Source: Reticulitermes speratus
Lineage: Eukaryota > Arthropoda > Insecta > Blattodea > Rhinotermitidae
Direction: 5' to 3'
Assembly: GCA_021186555.1 (NCBI GenBank)
Contig: JAJKFL010000012.1
Span: forward strand, 24,253,711-24,317,710
Length of the DNA stretch: 64,000 nucleotides
In this document: in pieces, positions 46,111 to 57,172 of the stretch
Position numbering within the stretch: the stretch's first letter is position 1
Layout: the number at the start of each line of letters is the position of its first letter
Notes under the pieces: model-generated
Databases searched by the model: none
The model's input: the letters and a program-made list of their open reading frames with translations, nothing else
Told to the model about the DNA's origin: nothing
Made by a program: the position numbers and the translations under genes

Positions 46111-47079
46111 TAAAAGTACTGAGACTGACTCAAGCGCGCAAGTGGCCATTATTGCCAGCGCAACTGGTATCTGTGTAATTGATGTTGAATTGGTGGGCCG
46201 ACGCGTGCGGCGTGTTTGTGGCCAAGCAGCCCCCGGGGATCAGAGTGGAAGCTAGCCGTCTGTCGCCACTGTACCTCCGGTATATCTGCCCGCTCCTTTA
46301 GTCGGCCGTAGATGTGAAACAGAGCGTTTCAAAGCGTCAGCGGACGAAGTGCCGTAATACGAGATCTGAAGCTCTTGCGACAGTGGTCGTGAAGTTGTCT
46401 GCATTGTGGATGTGGCGCTGTATCAACTGGTGGATATTAGCCAACATTTCGGGCGAACCTGCTGTACCTGTCTTCCTCGTAGAATTAAAGGCGTGGCAAT
46501 CTCGAAGACAGCAACGTTCAAGCATCTTAACTGTTTCAAGCGAAGTGGTGTTTATGTGTACCACCTCCTGTAACACGGACAACTGCATTTGCCGCATACT
46601 GTATTAATATTTCGCGTGATGTTCTCAAGAAATACCGATATTTCCCTGAACAACATTAAGCTGTCGGTGTTTGTAATGGGCATGGACTGTGTTCTCTTTG
46701 AGGTAGGAATTTAAATTTTATGTGTAGTTTAAGGCGTACGTCAGTCTTGAATCTGGGTGGTCTTGCCACCAGCCATTCGACAGGTTTTCATGGTTTCCGC
46801 CTGCCTTCAAGCAAATGCTGAGAAGATATGCAGATTTAAAGTCGGTACTTGCGTGCTACTGGTGCAGCCTTCAGGATTCAGCTTTCTAAAAATTAATGCC
46901 GTTGCTTCAGAAACCACCAAATTATTTTCTTTTTCCAAAATATGCACTTTAGCGTTCACACGCAAATGAAAATTTCGTGGCTCATTTTTCAAGCCCTAAC
47001 TTCTCATCATTCTGACGTCATGTCCATGTCATAAGGACAAACTGGCGAATCCTGGAAGCCTTCTAACAAAGTGATGCTC

Positions 47080-47116
<37 letters not shown>

Positions 47117-48443
47117 CGTGTCTGTCACTTCTCCCGTGACCTTCCCATTCGTTTTCTCTTGTATTTCTGCTATTTATTACGCATCGATGTCACTCGCACG
47201 CGACAGTGACTGTATTAGAGCAGAATTTCGTAAAATGCGTCTTGAAACTTGCTGCTGGGACTGTACGGAGACGTGTTGCAAGAACACGAAGACATGCATG
47301 TTGTTGCAACATTTACAGCAGAGTGCTGAGGTGAAAAGAACTTATGCGGTCGGACCGACTTTGACGCCTGGAGCATCCGACTCTTTCGTCCTAGTGGGAG
47401 CTAACAAAATTGTTCCAGAAATTTTATGTTTATGTAATGGCGAGTGGTTTTGGAAACGACGTGGCTTGGAATCGGCTGTTGCTCTGGTATTAATTGTGAT
47501 TATTATTGTTTACCGGCATGACTGGTAACTGAAATGGACCAAATGTTCGCGCTCCTAGGCCACCCATCCTCTTGTCCAACGATAATAGTGGATTTTCCTC
47601 GCTGGTAAAGCTTCCGAAGCCTGTAGTAATCCAGTCACGTACATGTAGTGGCAACGTTAAAAGTGTGTGGCGCTGTGCATCCACTTCGTCATTTCTTGTC
47701 ATGCCTGGACGTTGAACGCTGAAACGTTTTTCTTTTAGTGCTTGAAAATACTGATACAACTGTGGCGGAGATGGACTGAAGTGCTGACCTTGTGTGTCGT
47801 TTGAAATATATTTTCTTGTAAGCTCATTTTCAAAGATGAAAACAGATTAGAAGAAAAAATATACAAAATTGTAATTGTGTAGGGTCTATGTTGTTCAGGT
47901 ATGTGTGCAGTTGTTTTGCTGCCAGTGCACAGTATGTACTTACGATGCCTCAGGACAAAGTGTGACGGAGTGTCTTGAAGTAGGAGGTGTAAAGTACAGA
48001 GAGGTCAATTGAAAACCGAACCCAGAAGCACGGCAAGCTTAGCGGTCACATTTTCTCATACTATGTGGATAATATACGTATAATATAATTTACCGCATGT
48101 TACATTTGGTGTTGGAAATTACCTTCAGCTCTCAGACATGCCTGACATCTGGTGAACAAATTATTACATACTGTTTGAAGTTCGTGTCTAGATACTGCCG
48201 ATACTGCGCGGCACGTGTAACGGCAGCTACATGAGTCGAACGCCGCCGTTACTATTGTCGCGCGTACGGTTACATCGAATCACCTTAATCACACATTCCA
48301 GTTCAGTCTGTAGCAGACGTGTGAAGCACAGTGTGTACAGCACATCTCTTGTTCGTGAGTATGCTGTACAGTTCAGTGCATCGGATTTTCTTAAGTTCTT
48401 TCGATATCGAGCACGTCTGAAAGTGGAGGTCATTTCCAACACC
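46111..48443. other. No gene recognised
   Basis: Contains a C30 tract. A 136-codon frame (47118-47528) on the plus strand and an 89-codon minus frame (47490-47759) show no recognisable domain. Exons cannot be excluded by eye. Confidence 0.35.
47081..47110. repeat. Poly-C tract (30 bp)
   Basis: Uninterrupted run of 30 C. True length may be uncertain in the assembly. Confidence 0.95.
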
Positions 48444-48455
48444 TACTGTAAGATG

Positions 48456-48739
48456 TGGGCCGTGATAGTTTAGTCGGTATAGCGACTTGCTACGAGCTGG
48501 ACGGTCCGGGATCGAATCCCGGTGGGGGCGAGATTTTCAGCACCCGCCCAGACCGGCCCTGGGGCCCACCCAGCCTCCTATACAATGGGTACCGGGTTAT
48601 TCCCGGGGTAAAGCGGCCGGGGCGTGGCGTTGACCACACACCCCCATCTAGCGCCGAGGTTAAAGAAAGAGTAGAGCTATACCTCTGCTCCCCCTCTAGG
48701 CCTTCATGACCTGATCTAGGGCGAACTTTACCTTTACCT
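48456..48739 (+). mobile_element. SINE-A, full length, 12-bp TSD
   Basis: 284 bp between exact TACTGTAAGATG duplications (48444-48455, 48740-48751). Box A region TAGTTTAGTCGG, box B GGGATCGAATCC (48508-48519), body AAAGCGGCCGGGGCGTGGCG, 3' simple tail CTTTACCTTTAC. This defines the element boundaries for the family. Confidence 0.95.
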
Positions 48740-48751
48740 TACTGTAAGATG

Positions 48752-49376
48752 CAGTAAGTTATATGAAGTTTGGAAATGCAAGGCTGTTCAGCTTGCCGTG
48801 CGTCTGGGTTCGGTATTCAGTTAAACTGCCTGTATTGGAGAACTGTAGGAACGTAGGGAACGTGGAGTTTGACTGCAGGCGTCCCGTAATGTTGTGACGA
48901 TACACGTAAGCCAGGGAGGATGTTACGGGCGGGCCGTGCACGTAGGTCTGCACTGCACAGTTTTGGTTTGTCAGTAAAGTGGGAATAATATAGGAGACGG
49001 CATGCTAAGGCGCCTAATGTTTTTCGCGATTTGTTCAGTGTCTCCAGGGGAATCCTAGCATAGTGCTTCATCGGCCACGACCTCTGCCTGTCACACATCC
49101 TCTTCGTTTCATTAGCTTACTCGACATCCTGTAAATCATGTACTGAGAGCGCTGTTGAATAAACCAAGAAGGCATGAATGAATGAATGAATGAATGAATG
49201 AATACAGTGGTTCTTAAATATTCTGTGAAGCTCATTACGAAGCACGATTTCAGGATTTTGTGTTATCGGTGATGAATTTAATGTTTTCCATATTCCGTGC
49301 GGTAGATTCATCACACCGCATCTAATCCAACAATTGCACAGTCAACAACAACCAATCATTTGTCGCTTTACGATGT
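48752..49376. other. No gene seen; (GAAT)n inside
   Basis: A GAAT microsatellite lies at 49173-49203. A 93-codon minus frame is unrecognised. Confidence 0.45.
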
Positions 49377-49420
49377 GCCTTCTACATGTTTCGTCCCCTG
49401 CACGGTCATCTTCAGGGAGG
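49377..49420 (-). ncRNA. Hammerhead ribozyme candidate
   Basis: Minus strand: stem I CCTCC pairs with GAAGG at four of five positions. Core CTGAAGA (49415-49409) plus T, stem II with three of four outer pairs, GAA (49392-49390), self-complementary ACATGT (49389-49384) and A as cleavage base (49383). Partly degraded stem II; otherwise in the same register as 23955. Confidence 0.5.
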
Positions 49421-50285
49421 TCTTCAACAAAGCAATACAGGAATGGCAGATTCTGTTAAAAGTGTGCATATGTGGAGTCAAAAATACAATTTTTTTGTTT
49501 GCATTAAATGCTTCATAATTGAGGTGAATGTTTGGTTGTGGAAGAGGTGCAGGATTAAGTGTACTTTATAACAGTACCTTTCGGGGTTAAATTAGTAGGC
49601 TGAAAGTATCGTGTTATAGACACGGTATGTCGTTCCAGCTGTGGATGGATGAATCAGCTTGGGGAAACGAACTACCTGCCTTTCTCGAAATGCAAATAAA
49701 ATCGGGTTAATGGCCAAGAGCTAGTTTTATAGCAGTGGGCGCAGGGCGTGCTGTATGCCAGAAAGGATCCATCGGGGAAATTGGTCAGCTAAATAAACAG
49801 ACCTTTGCCTCATTGTACTTCATTCGGACGGTGTGATTTGCCTAACGATTTCGGCCGACGCCTCTAGATTTGTCTAGTACGGAACTGAACGAGAGATATT
49901 AGGGGAAAGAAAAAAAAAAATCCCATAAGTACTAAGTGGATTGGATGGAAACGAAATAGCAAGAAAAACAATCACGTAAGGGATTTTGGTGAGTTTTACT
50001 GAGATGTGGACGTGAGCCTGATGTATGGCATTTGGTAGGTCTGCAATCGGAAGATGCTAATATCGATCTCTATTTGCGGTTGGAGTAAGCAGAATTAGAG
50101 TTTGGTTTCGTAGGTTGTGGCTCGCAAAACCCGTACGGCGCGGGGAGTGTTCAGAGGTTTCGTCGGAAAGATTGAAAAGCTGGAAATTCTGCGTGGGCCT
50201 ACTTCGAATTATGCTAAGAACAACAGTGTGCTAGATCTGAGGTGCCCACAGCGGCTTCTGTGAAGATTGAAATCTTATCGAATGC
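49421..50285. other. No gene seen
   Basis: Unique sequence. Frames are under 62 codons. Confidence 0.45.
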
Positions 50286-50356
50286 TGCGGCGTGCCGACT
50301 GGTTAATACCGACGTTTCGGAGTAGCGTAGTGTAATACGCTACTCCGAAACGTCAA
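50286..50356. mobile_element. Perfect 19-bp hairpin of the CGAAACGTC family
   Basis: GACGTTTCGGAGTAGCGTA (50311-50329) and its exact reverse complement (50336-50354) surround a 6-base loop. Upstream GCGGCGTGCCGACTGGTTAA matches the arm sequence of the foldbacks at 41291 and 52754 in reverse orientation. A compact derivative of the same family. Confidence 0.65.
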
Positions 50357-50540
50357 TCTGTACATAAATGCATACGTATATGATTTAAATGTTTGTTTTT
50401 AATCAGTGTTGTTACTAATCATCTAAAAGGAATCTTCGGAGATTTTATCTATTTAATATTTACTTCATTAAGATTTTAAATCGTATGTATTTGTATGTAC
50501 ATACGTAAGGACTGAGGTCGCAGTTCCCAAAAAGACCAAT

Positions 50541-50623
50541 ATACAGGGCATACACAAAATAATGGTGCGGTTAAACCAGCTTTCCGTGTCCAAACGTACC
50601 ATTCTTTTGTGTATGCCCTGTAT
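50541..50623. mobile_element. 83-bp MITE-like inverted repeat
   Basis: ATACAGGGCATACACAAAA at the left is matched by TTTTGTGTATGCCCTGTAT at the right. The arms are ~24-27 bp with few mismatches around a ~25-bp centre. Tips resemble the TACAGGG tips of the element at 5715, but the interior differs. TSD is ambiguous. Confidence 0.7.
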
Positions 50624-50712
50624 GTTGGCAGAGAATGAAACTGCTTTTGGACATGGTGACTAAAACCAACAAACGCACACAAGTTTATGAAAATACATTA
50701 CAAACATAGTAT

Positions 50713-50758
50713 ACCTCATACATGTTTCGGCCACTCATGTGGCCATCCTCAGGGAGGT
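50713..50758 (-). ncRNA. Hammerhead ribozyme candidate
   Basis: Minus strand: stem I ACCTC (50758-50754) pairs with GAGGT (50717-50713) after one mismatch next to the core. CTGAGGA (50752-50746) plus T, stem II GGCCAC/GTGGCC (six pairs, loop ATGA), GAA (50728-50726), self-complementary ACATGT (50725-50720) and A at the cleavage position (50719). With 23955 it is the best preserved in the window. Confidence 0.68.
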
Positions 50759-50981
50759 GCGTTACGAGAATAAATACATTGAGATGTTACAAAAGTTTGT
50801 GAACAAATGCACGTGTAAAATGTTAAGTGTTAAAATTACGTGGTTTAAAATACGCGTTACAGTTTAAAAGACAGATGAAAGTTTAATTATGGTATGTAAC
50901 AAATAATGCATGTAGATAGTATGTATGTCACCATCCAAGCAGAGGATTGTTGATGTCACTGTATCGGCCTACGGCACTTCC

Positions 50982-51014
50982 CTGAAGATGACCGCATGTG
51001 GGTTGAAACACGAG
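50982..51014 (+). ncRNA. Degenerate hammerhead-like motif
   Basis: CTGAAGA (50982-50988) plus T, stem II GACC/GGTT (4 pairs with one G-T), GAA (51005-51007), then ACACGA in place of ACATGT. It lies 224 bp from the minus-strand copy at 50713, in inverted orientation. Confidence 0.4.
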
Positions 51015-52022
51015 AATACATACTTACCTAACTGTAAGTAAGTTGTGTGGACGGTAGTATAATTACTTTAAACAGCTGACTTTGCTTTGCTACGATATCA
51101 GTTGATTTTGTACAGGTTTGTGGCAGGGGCTTATTATAGACTTAATGGTGGACACTGCGAAATGTGTGAAGTCTATTTGACGTACAGGGCGTTGTATATA
51201 AAATCTGCTTCAGCAAATGTTAGATATGAGTCAAGTGCTTCAGGCTTCAGCCGCTTTACGTGCAGATAAAATGTTCCAGTTACCCTCGGAGTGCAGGATC
51301 GGCGAGCATCGGACCTGATGTGGACGCGTGACGAACGCGAACCTGCAGCCCGTAGCTGTTTTAGTTTCACCGACTGATGTACACGTAGGCCTTGTACAGT
51401 TGCGAGCGACATCAGGACTCGTCACCTCGTAAGTTTTGACAAGCTACGGCGAGCTTTTTGTGGTCGCGGGCTCCGACAGATTGGTCGGATGTCCAGCCCT
51501 TGAAGTCGCACGCCGACACGTTGACCCGTATACATAAGGAACTTGAGGTAACCCGTTATTCCGTCTCTCCAAGGGTCTATTACTAGAATGTTGTCCGAAA
51601 GTACATGAAATGTATTCTCTTCCATCAGGAAATATATTTTGCTACAGTTTCTGTACTCAATAAAACCAACTTTTTGACACATACGGTGTGGCAGTGAATC
51701 AATCCCAAAGAACAGTTTGTTTGAAATGGTAGCCATAGCAATAACCGAGCTGGTGTGTTGGATCATTACTTGTTATAAACCGACAATAGTCTAGGAATGA
51801 CACAAACATCCATCAAAGTGAATGTTTCGTGATATATCCTGCACAAACGAGCAATCTTGACGTGCTGCAGTGTGTGATTTATCCTCTGTCTATACACAGC
51901 AGCCGCCGTGCTTTGAAATCTCAGCTACCGTAACTGCTACTGCGTGGCAGTGCCATTGCTTGCGTCACCGGGAGAGGCATCGGTTGTCCCCAGCGATACT
52001 TCACGTGACTAGGCCATGGAAT
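51015..52022. other. No gene recognised
   Basis: Unique sequence. A 114-codon minus frame (51422-51766) has no recognised domain. Confidence 0.4.
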
Positions 52023-52287
52023 GCCGATCGCAGTGGCCGTGCGGTCTAAGGCGTGGGTCTTCGGCCGCTCGCTTACTAGGATCGTGGGTTCGAATCCCGC
52101 CTAGGGCATGGATGTCTGTCTGTTGTGAGTGTTGTGTGTTGTCAGGTAGAGGTCTCTGCGACGGGCTGATCACTCGTCTAGAGGAGTCCTACCGACTGTG
52201 GTGTGTCTGAGTGTGATCGTGAAGCGTCGAAAAATGATGCGGGTTAGGCCCCCAAGGGGCTGTCGAGCCACCGGAAAAAAAAAAATA
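52023..52287 (+). mobile_element. SINE-B, full length with A-rich tail
   Basis: Starts GCCGATCGCAGTGGCCGTG. Box A region GCGGTCTAAGGCG, box B GGGTTCGAATCC (52086-52097), tail GGGGCTGTCGAGCCA followed by about 11 A. TSD is not readable. Confidence 0.92.
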
Positions 52288-52318
52288 GTCGACCGACGGA
52301 TCGAGGCTTCATTAACGG

Positions 52319-52465
52319 CAGGAGGTTTTTTTTTGTCTCCACCAAGCCCAACCTATTCAGTGGATAGTGGGTGTCTTTTATGTGGTAGTAAAGCGGCCGG
52401 GGCGTGCAGCTGACATACGTAGTGCTATGCTGCCACCGCCGTTGTGTCTTCATGGCGTGTTGGTT
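52319..52465 (+). mobile_element. SINE-A-related 3' fragment
   Basis: AGTAAAGCGGCCGGGGCGTG and GTGTCTTCATGGCGTG match the 3' half of SINE-A with divergence. No tRNA-like head. Confidence 0.5.
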
Positions 52466-52753
52466 AATTAAATGCGGGACAGCTTGACTCTGACTAGTTC
52501 CTTAAGGCGGTTCATAGTGGTAAATACCAAACACTGTTACTTACGCGGGAGGCTGGCCGACCTCATGCTACTCTTATGGGAACTCCCCCCCAAGCAGTAC
52601 TCCATGACGTTTGTGCAGGCGTTCTCGTTGCTGCTGTGTTCAGTTACACGACTGTCATGCTGATAAACACGGCACTGCGCCGTATTTTAAACTGCTGGCT
52701 TAGAATGAATCGGCCGGCCGTTGGTTCGGTGGATGGCAGGGCGATGGGAAGTC
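52466..52753. other. Unrecognised spacer
   Basis: Nothing recognised before the foldback. Confidence 0.4.
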
Positions 52754-52960
52754 GAGATCTGCGCTCTTCTGGGATGTTACGCAGCGTCGAGTAGTAATCC
52801 TTTACCGACGTTTCGGGACAAGAAGTTTTGGGACTTCTTGACCCCTGAAGATGGGACCGACACATTTTCCCGAAACGTCTGTAAAGGATTACCAGTCGAC
52901 GCCGCGTAATGTCCCAGAGGAGCGCAGATCTCAACATCGCGGCGGAAGCCTGAAATCACG
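52754..52960. mobile_element. Foldback unit F3 with hammerhead-like core
   Basis: Arms of about 64 bp (52754-52819 and 52869-52932) are near-perfect inverted repeats: GAGATCTGCGCTCTTCTGGG inverted as CAGAGGAGCGCAGATCTC. Each arm ends internally in CCGAAACGTC. The short centre has a plus-strand CTGAAGA core. Downstream CATCGCGGCGGAAGCCTGAA is shared with F2. This is the best-preserved foldback of the family. Confidence 0.8.
52845..52879 (+). ncRNA. Hammerhead-ribozyme-like motif in F3
   Basis: CTGAAGA (52845-52851), one T, stem II GGGA/TCCC (52853-52856 with 52868-52871), GAA (52872-52874), self-complementary ACGT (52875-52878), C at the cleavage position. Stem I does not pair well because of an extra C and a GG-to-TG change relative to sister copies. 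Confidence 0.5.
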
Positions 52961-52984
52961 ATGTAAAGTCTTCTTTCGAAAGAC

Positions 52985-53130
52985 CAGCTGGGAGACCTGA
53001 GTGTAGATGGATTTAAAAAGGATGATGGCGGAATGGGGTCAGTGGCGTGCTGTTGTGTGCACGGCGATGAAACCTCATTTATTCCGTAGTCCGTCTTACG
53101 AGAGGTCCATAGCCACTTCAGAAAGTTTTA
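52985..53130 (+). pseudogene. Very decayed RTE-like tail
   Basis: GATGGATTTAAAAAGGATGA, GGTCAGTGGCGTGCTGTTGT and GGCGATGAAACCTCA follow the order of the RTE C-terminus (MDLK.., RWRAVV.., MN(L)). Short and broken. Confidence 0.5.
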
Positions 53131-55913
53131 CTGCAGCGGAAATGAGATGGCGACGTCAAGAACTCCAACTGGAGTACTGTTATCTAAAACTCTGCTATGC
53201 CCGTCTTTCTGCGCTTCTCTTTATGATTCTTCTGTTCGTATTGACCCCATCTTTATCAACAACTCCATAAACAAGAACGCAGCACACTGCGTCGTTAACA
53301 AAGCACAGTAGCACGCGTATTGTGTTATGTCGTCCATTGTCGATGTCTCCATTGAAAATGTAGATAACGAATGCTTCCGCCCAGTATTGCCCCTGCTTTG
53401 AACGCCACCGGCTAGTGGCGCCATCTGCATCCCTCAGGAGGCGCCAACCAACTTCCTCCAATCTGCGAATATTCCAGTCGTCAAGCCTTCAGTTCCATCC
53501 CTTAATCCAATAAATGTCTATTTAGCTCTTCAGAAGCAATGCTGTGAGAGATCTTCTCGTAGAAAAGTCTTAGCGGATCATTCCCTTTCAATTGAAATTG
53601 GAAAATGCTTTTGATGAGAATGTGGTTGGCGTTTCACTGAGTTCAAAAGTGCCTTCGTGTGGCGTCACGGTTGCTTTACATGATGAGGCTTGATGTATTG
53701 AAATGTGCGGAGAAGGAGTTTGAGAAAGACGCAGATATTCGTCTGTCATAAATGTGGATGATTGTTTGGTGTTGTCACACAGTGACGCATTGAAAGTCCG
53801 GCAGGCTTGTTATTTTGCGTGTTTATGGTTTTAAAAATGGCGATAAGAAATTTTGTTGCATATCGCCAGAAAGGGCCCTAAACTATCTACATGGAGCCAC
53901 GCTCTTTGTGAGAAGCAGACAGTTTCTCATCTAGTCAATAATTAAACGTTTTAACCCTTTGGTACTGGAATTAATTTCACGTGCAATCTGTAGGACACTG
54001 GGATTTGAATTGCAGGATTTAATTATTTCAAGCAAACTCTCATACAAAAAAAGCAAAAGCCCAAGTAAAAACTCAAACAGGACTGTAAAAGAATGACTAA
54101 AATTGCTTGATGCGTATACTGCTTCGTTTGGAAATTCAACCCTCCACCCTGAAATGCAGCTTATGCGTCATTCGGCTCCAAAGGGGCAAGGAACTTGAAA
54201 GTTTATTGCCTTTTTGACAAGAGGTCGCCACTGGTTCGTATCCTGAGCCGTCTGCATATAGTCCATATTGTCACGCCTCATTTCTGTAACGTCTGTATTG
54301 GTCTCCCAGCCGATCTCATTTTTAGATTTGCAAGATAAAATGTCCGCTTTTCTTGTCTATGTTATGCATGCTAAGTGCTCGCCAATCTCGTCCCTGTGTA
54401 ATCATGCTAATGATGTTCTGCGAAGAACAAAAATTATGGAATTTCTGATCAGACAGTTGTCTGTCACGATCACCATCGTGGTCGTCGTAGTAACCGTTAC
54501 AGTTACCCGCAATGTCGACTACTCAACAAGACTGGCTGTGGACAGCTCACGATTTGACCAAAAAAGTTTTTACGGTGCCGGATGGATGAATTATGGTGTA
54601 ATAAATGGGTGTAAATATTTGCCAAGCTCGGCAGCAGTGCGATGCTGGGTCCTTCCACGCAAATCCCGGCATGTTATTGTAAAATAGACTACCCGACTCC
54701 TGCGCCTTTTTCAACTATCATGGAGAATCGTCGCGCCAGTTTATATTCAGATCTACCTTCGATATGGCCATGTAGAATGTTCCGAAAACGAAAGACTAAA
54801 TGCTATTGTTTTGACCGTAATTTTCCGAACCTGTGCTTGGTCGTTGTCGTATTTTTGTTCCAAAGGGCATAACTTTTACGATCGAGTCCGTGTCGTAAAG
54901 AAGAACGAAGTTGTCTACTAAATACCTTCTTCTTGCTGAATCCGCAGTCGTGACTGTACTGCGAGTTACGATTGTATTGTCAGTAATCCGTGTGCTTGTT
55001 AGAGCATCGTAACGCATGCGCTGTAATGAAGAGCTCACTGTCTCGCTATTCATTAACGTGTTACAGCGAGACATCTGACGTGTCATAACGTCTGTATTAA
55101 TACGTCGTCGTAAAATTAAAAAAATTCGCTAAATTCCAGCCATGATTTGAGGCGTCCGTCGCGATATTCATGAGACCCGCGCTCTTATGGGATATAATTC
55201 CAAGTTGAGCATAAATCACTTCTCTCCGAATTGTGTTGGCATGCGTGTATCTATAATGGCTTACGAATTTGTTTGCAGGATTCAGGTGCCCTCGGAAAGC
55301 AATTGCGAAAAGTGACTAGCCTCATCCTGTGTCTGTCCGCATGTAACCGCGAGGTTCCCACCCGGGGAATTTTCGTGAAATTTCATGGTTGGTACTTTTT
55401 ACTGAAATTTACCGACACAGTCACAGTTCGGTTGAAATCGGAGAAAAGCAGCGAGCGCATCACGCCAAACGTACTTGCATTTATGATATCTCGCTGTGAT
55501 TTGCCTCTGTCAGTGAGACAGTCTGTGTTCTCTGTGAAGTACGAGCTGACACCGAAGAAGCAAGTTGACGATCTGAACATAATAATGTAGGCTGGGTCTA
55601 ATGTAAATCTCGCCATTTACGACATAAATGCAGTAGCACGATATCTCGTCCTTTGTGAGATATCGGTTATGATCCATTATACAGTTGCTGCTGTGATATG
55701 GAGAGAACTTACAAAGTGCGTGTTAAGTAAAACGCGGAAAGGCAGATTTAAAATATTCGCATCTTCAGTGTTTTTCTTTCACCATTTTTCTTGAAAATAG
55801 TTACGAATTTAAAATTCTAATACTATGGCATTTTGGTGTGTGATTTTAGTAAAGTGTTGGTATGTATATATGTATATGTATATAGTATATGTATATATGT
55901 ATATGTATATACA
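53131..55913. other. No gene recognised
   Basis: 2.8 kb of unique sequence. A 139-codon frame (54268-54687) and a 119-codon frame (55231-55590) on the plus strand have no recognised domain. A lone CGCGCTCTTATGGGATATAA near 55167 resembles the outer arm of the foldback family. A short TATA/GTAT run lies at 55860-55912. Confidence 0.35.
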
Positions 55914-55924
55914 CTTCATCCTTG

Positions 55925-56196
55925 GTAAAAGGTAAAAAAAAGGTAAAGTTCTCCCTATAACAGGCCATGAAGGCCCAGAGGGGGAGTAGAGGTATAGATG
56001 TACTCTTTCTTTAACCCTGTCACTAGATGGGGATGGGTGGTCAACTCCACGCCCCGGCCGCTTTACCCCCGGGGACGCTGGGTGGGCCCCAGGGCCGATC
56101 TGGACGGCTGCGAAAAACCTCGCCCCCACCAGGATTCGATCCCCGGTCCGTCCAGCCCGTAGCGAGTCGCTATACTGACTGAACTATCCCGGCCAC
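55925..56196 (-). mobile_element. SINE-A, full length, 11-bp TSD
   Basis: Minus-strand copy between exact CTTCATCCTTG duplications (55914-55924, 56197-56207). 5' end GTGGCCGGGATAG at 56196; 3' simple tail shows as GGTAAAAGGT/AAAAAAGGTAAAG on the plus strand. Confidence 0.95.
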
Positions 56197-56207
56197 CTTC
56201 ATCCTTG

Positions 56208-56870
56208 AGCATTCTATTTTTGACGAACTGTGGAACGTCAGATATGATTCCATGTCGTTTATGAAGCTACTTTCCTGTGTTTCAGGTTGTGTTCGTGTAG
56301 CCTGCTAAGTAAGTGACGCTTTGTGTAGACAATGAGGCTTTGTTTGCACGGCGAGGTGCTGTCTTATCTTTGTCATAGTTCAGGCGGACTTGATGCCTCT
56401 CGTTTGCTGGCTGAATCATTAATGAGATTTGTCGAAAACCGATGGAGGTATTTTGATGTTGGATGTTGCAGTTTGCTTTTCTGCACAGCTGAAATTCAGT
56501 GAAACGGCCTCTAAGGCTACGTTTTTGTCAGACCTGACTGTCAGTCCCGGGACTGCGCGTCAGGCCTCGTCAGTGATCACGTAGATGTCCACAAAGAAAG
56601 TTACAGTGTCGGCACTGACTGTGTGTATCCGTAATTTTATGTCCAGCTGCGATGTCAGTACGAATATGTGTGGTATTGACAGTCTTGTGCAAGGCTGAAT
56701 ACAGTGTCTGATACCTAATATGCAGCCATGAAATACATCCGCTTGCATAGTATTCTCTAGGTGTAGGTACTTCATTCGCTCTGGTCCATAGCTGACTGCA
56801 CGCGAACACACTGTTGTAGTCACTGAAGGTAACTTGTCCCTGTGCTTCATTAAGCATTAGTCCGTAAAGA
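56208..56870. other. No gene seen
   Basis: Overlapping minus frames of about 95 codons at 56560-56857 are unrecognised. Confidence 0.4.
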
Positions 56871-56871
56871 C

Positions 56872-57010
56872 ATATGGGGGGAGTAGAGGTATAGCTCTCC
56901 TCATTCTTATCTCGGCACTAGATGGAGCCCGCTTTACCCCCTGGGAAGGGGCCCACGGTGCCTATTAAATAGGAGGTTACGTGGGCGTCGGCGTCAGAGC
57001 CTGTTTGGAC
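56872..57010 (-). mobile_element. SINE-A fragment, rearranged
   Basis: GGGGGGAGTAGAGGTATAGC and CGCTTTACCCCCTGGGAAGG match the 3' half of SINE-A on the minus strand, then diverge toward the head. No TSD. Confidence 0.6.
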
Positions 57011-57132
57011 GCTGTGAGGTAGAGGAAAATCTATTGAAAATGTGTGATTGGAACTGGAATGAAGCCACTGGTGACACAGTGGCAGTCAGCTGGTATGGGG
57101 TGTGTCACTGCAAGTACGAGAATATTCGGTCC

Positions 57133-57172
57133 AAACTACTACTACTACCACCAGTAGTAGTAGTAGTAGTAG
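57133..57172. repeat. (ACT)n/(AGT)n inverted microsatellite
   Basis: About four CTA units, a CCACC centre, then about six AGT units. The two halves are complementary and could form a hairpin. A TAG microsatellite also precedes the SINE at 63384. Confidence 0.9.

Noticed and set aside
47118..47528. 136-codon plus-strand frame as a gene
   Set aside because: No recognisable domain, adjacent to a C30 tract, and no supporting context; length is within chance for 64 kb.
54268..54687. 139-codon plus-strand frame as a gene
   Set aside because: A hydrophobic TVTIVVV-type segment is present but nothing else supports it; no family recognised.
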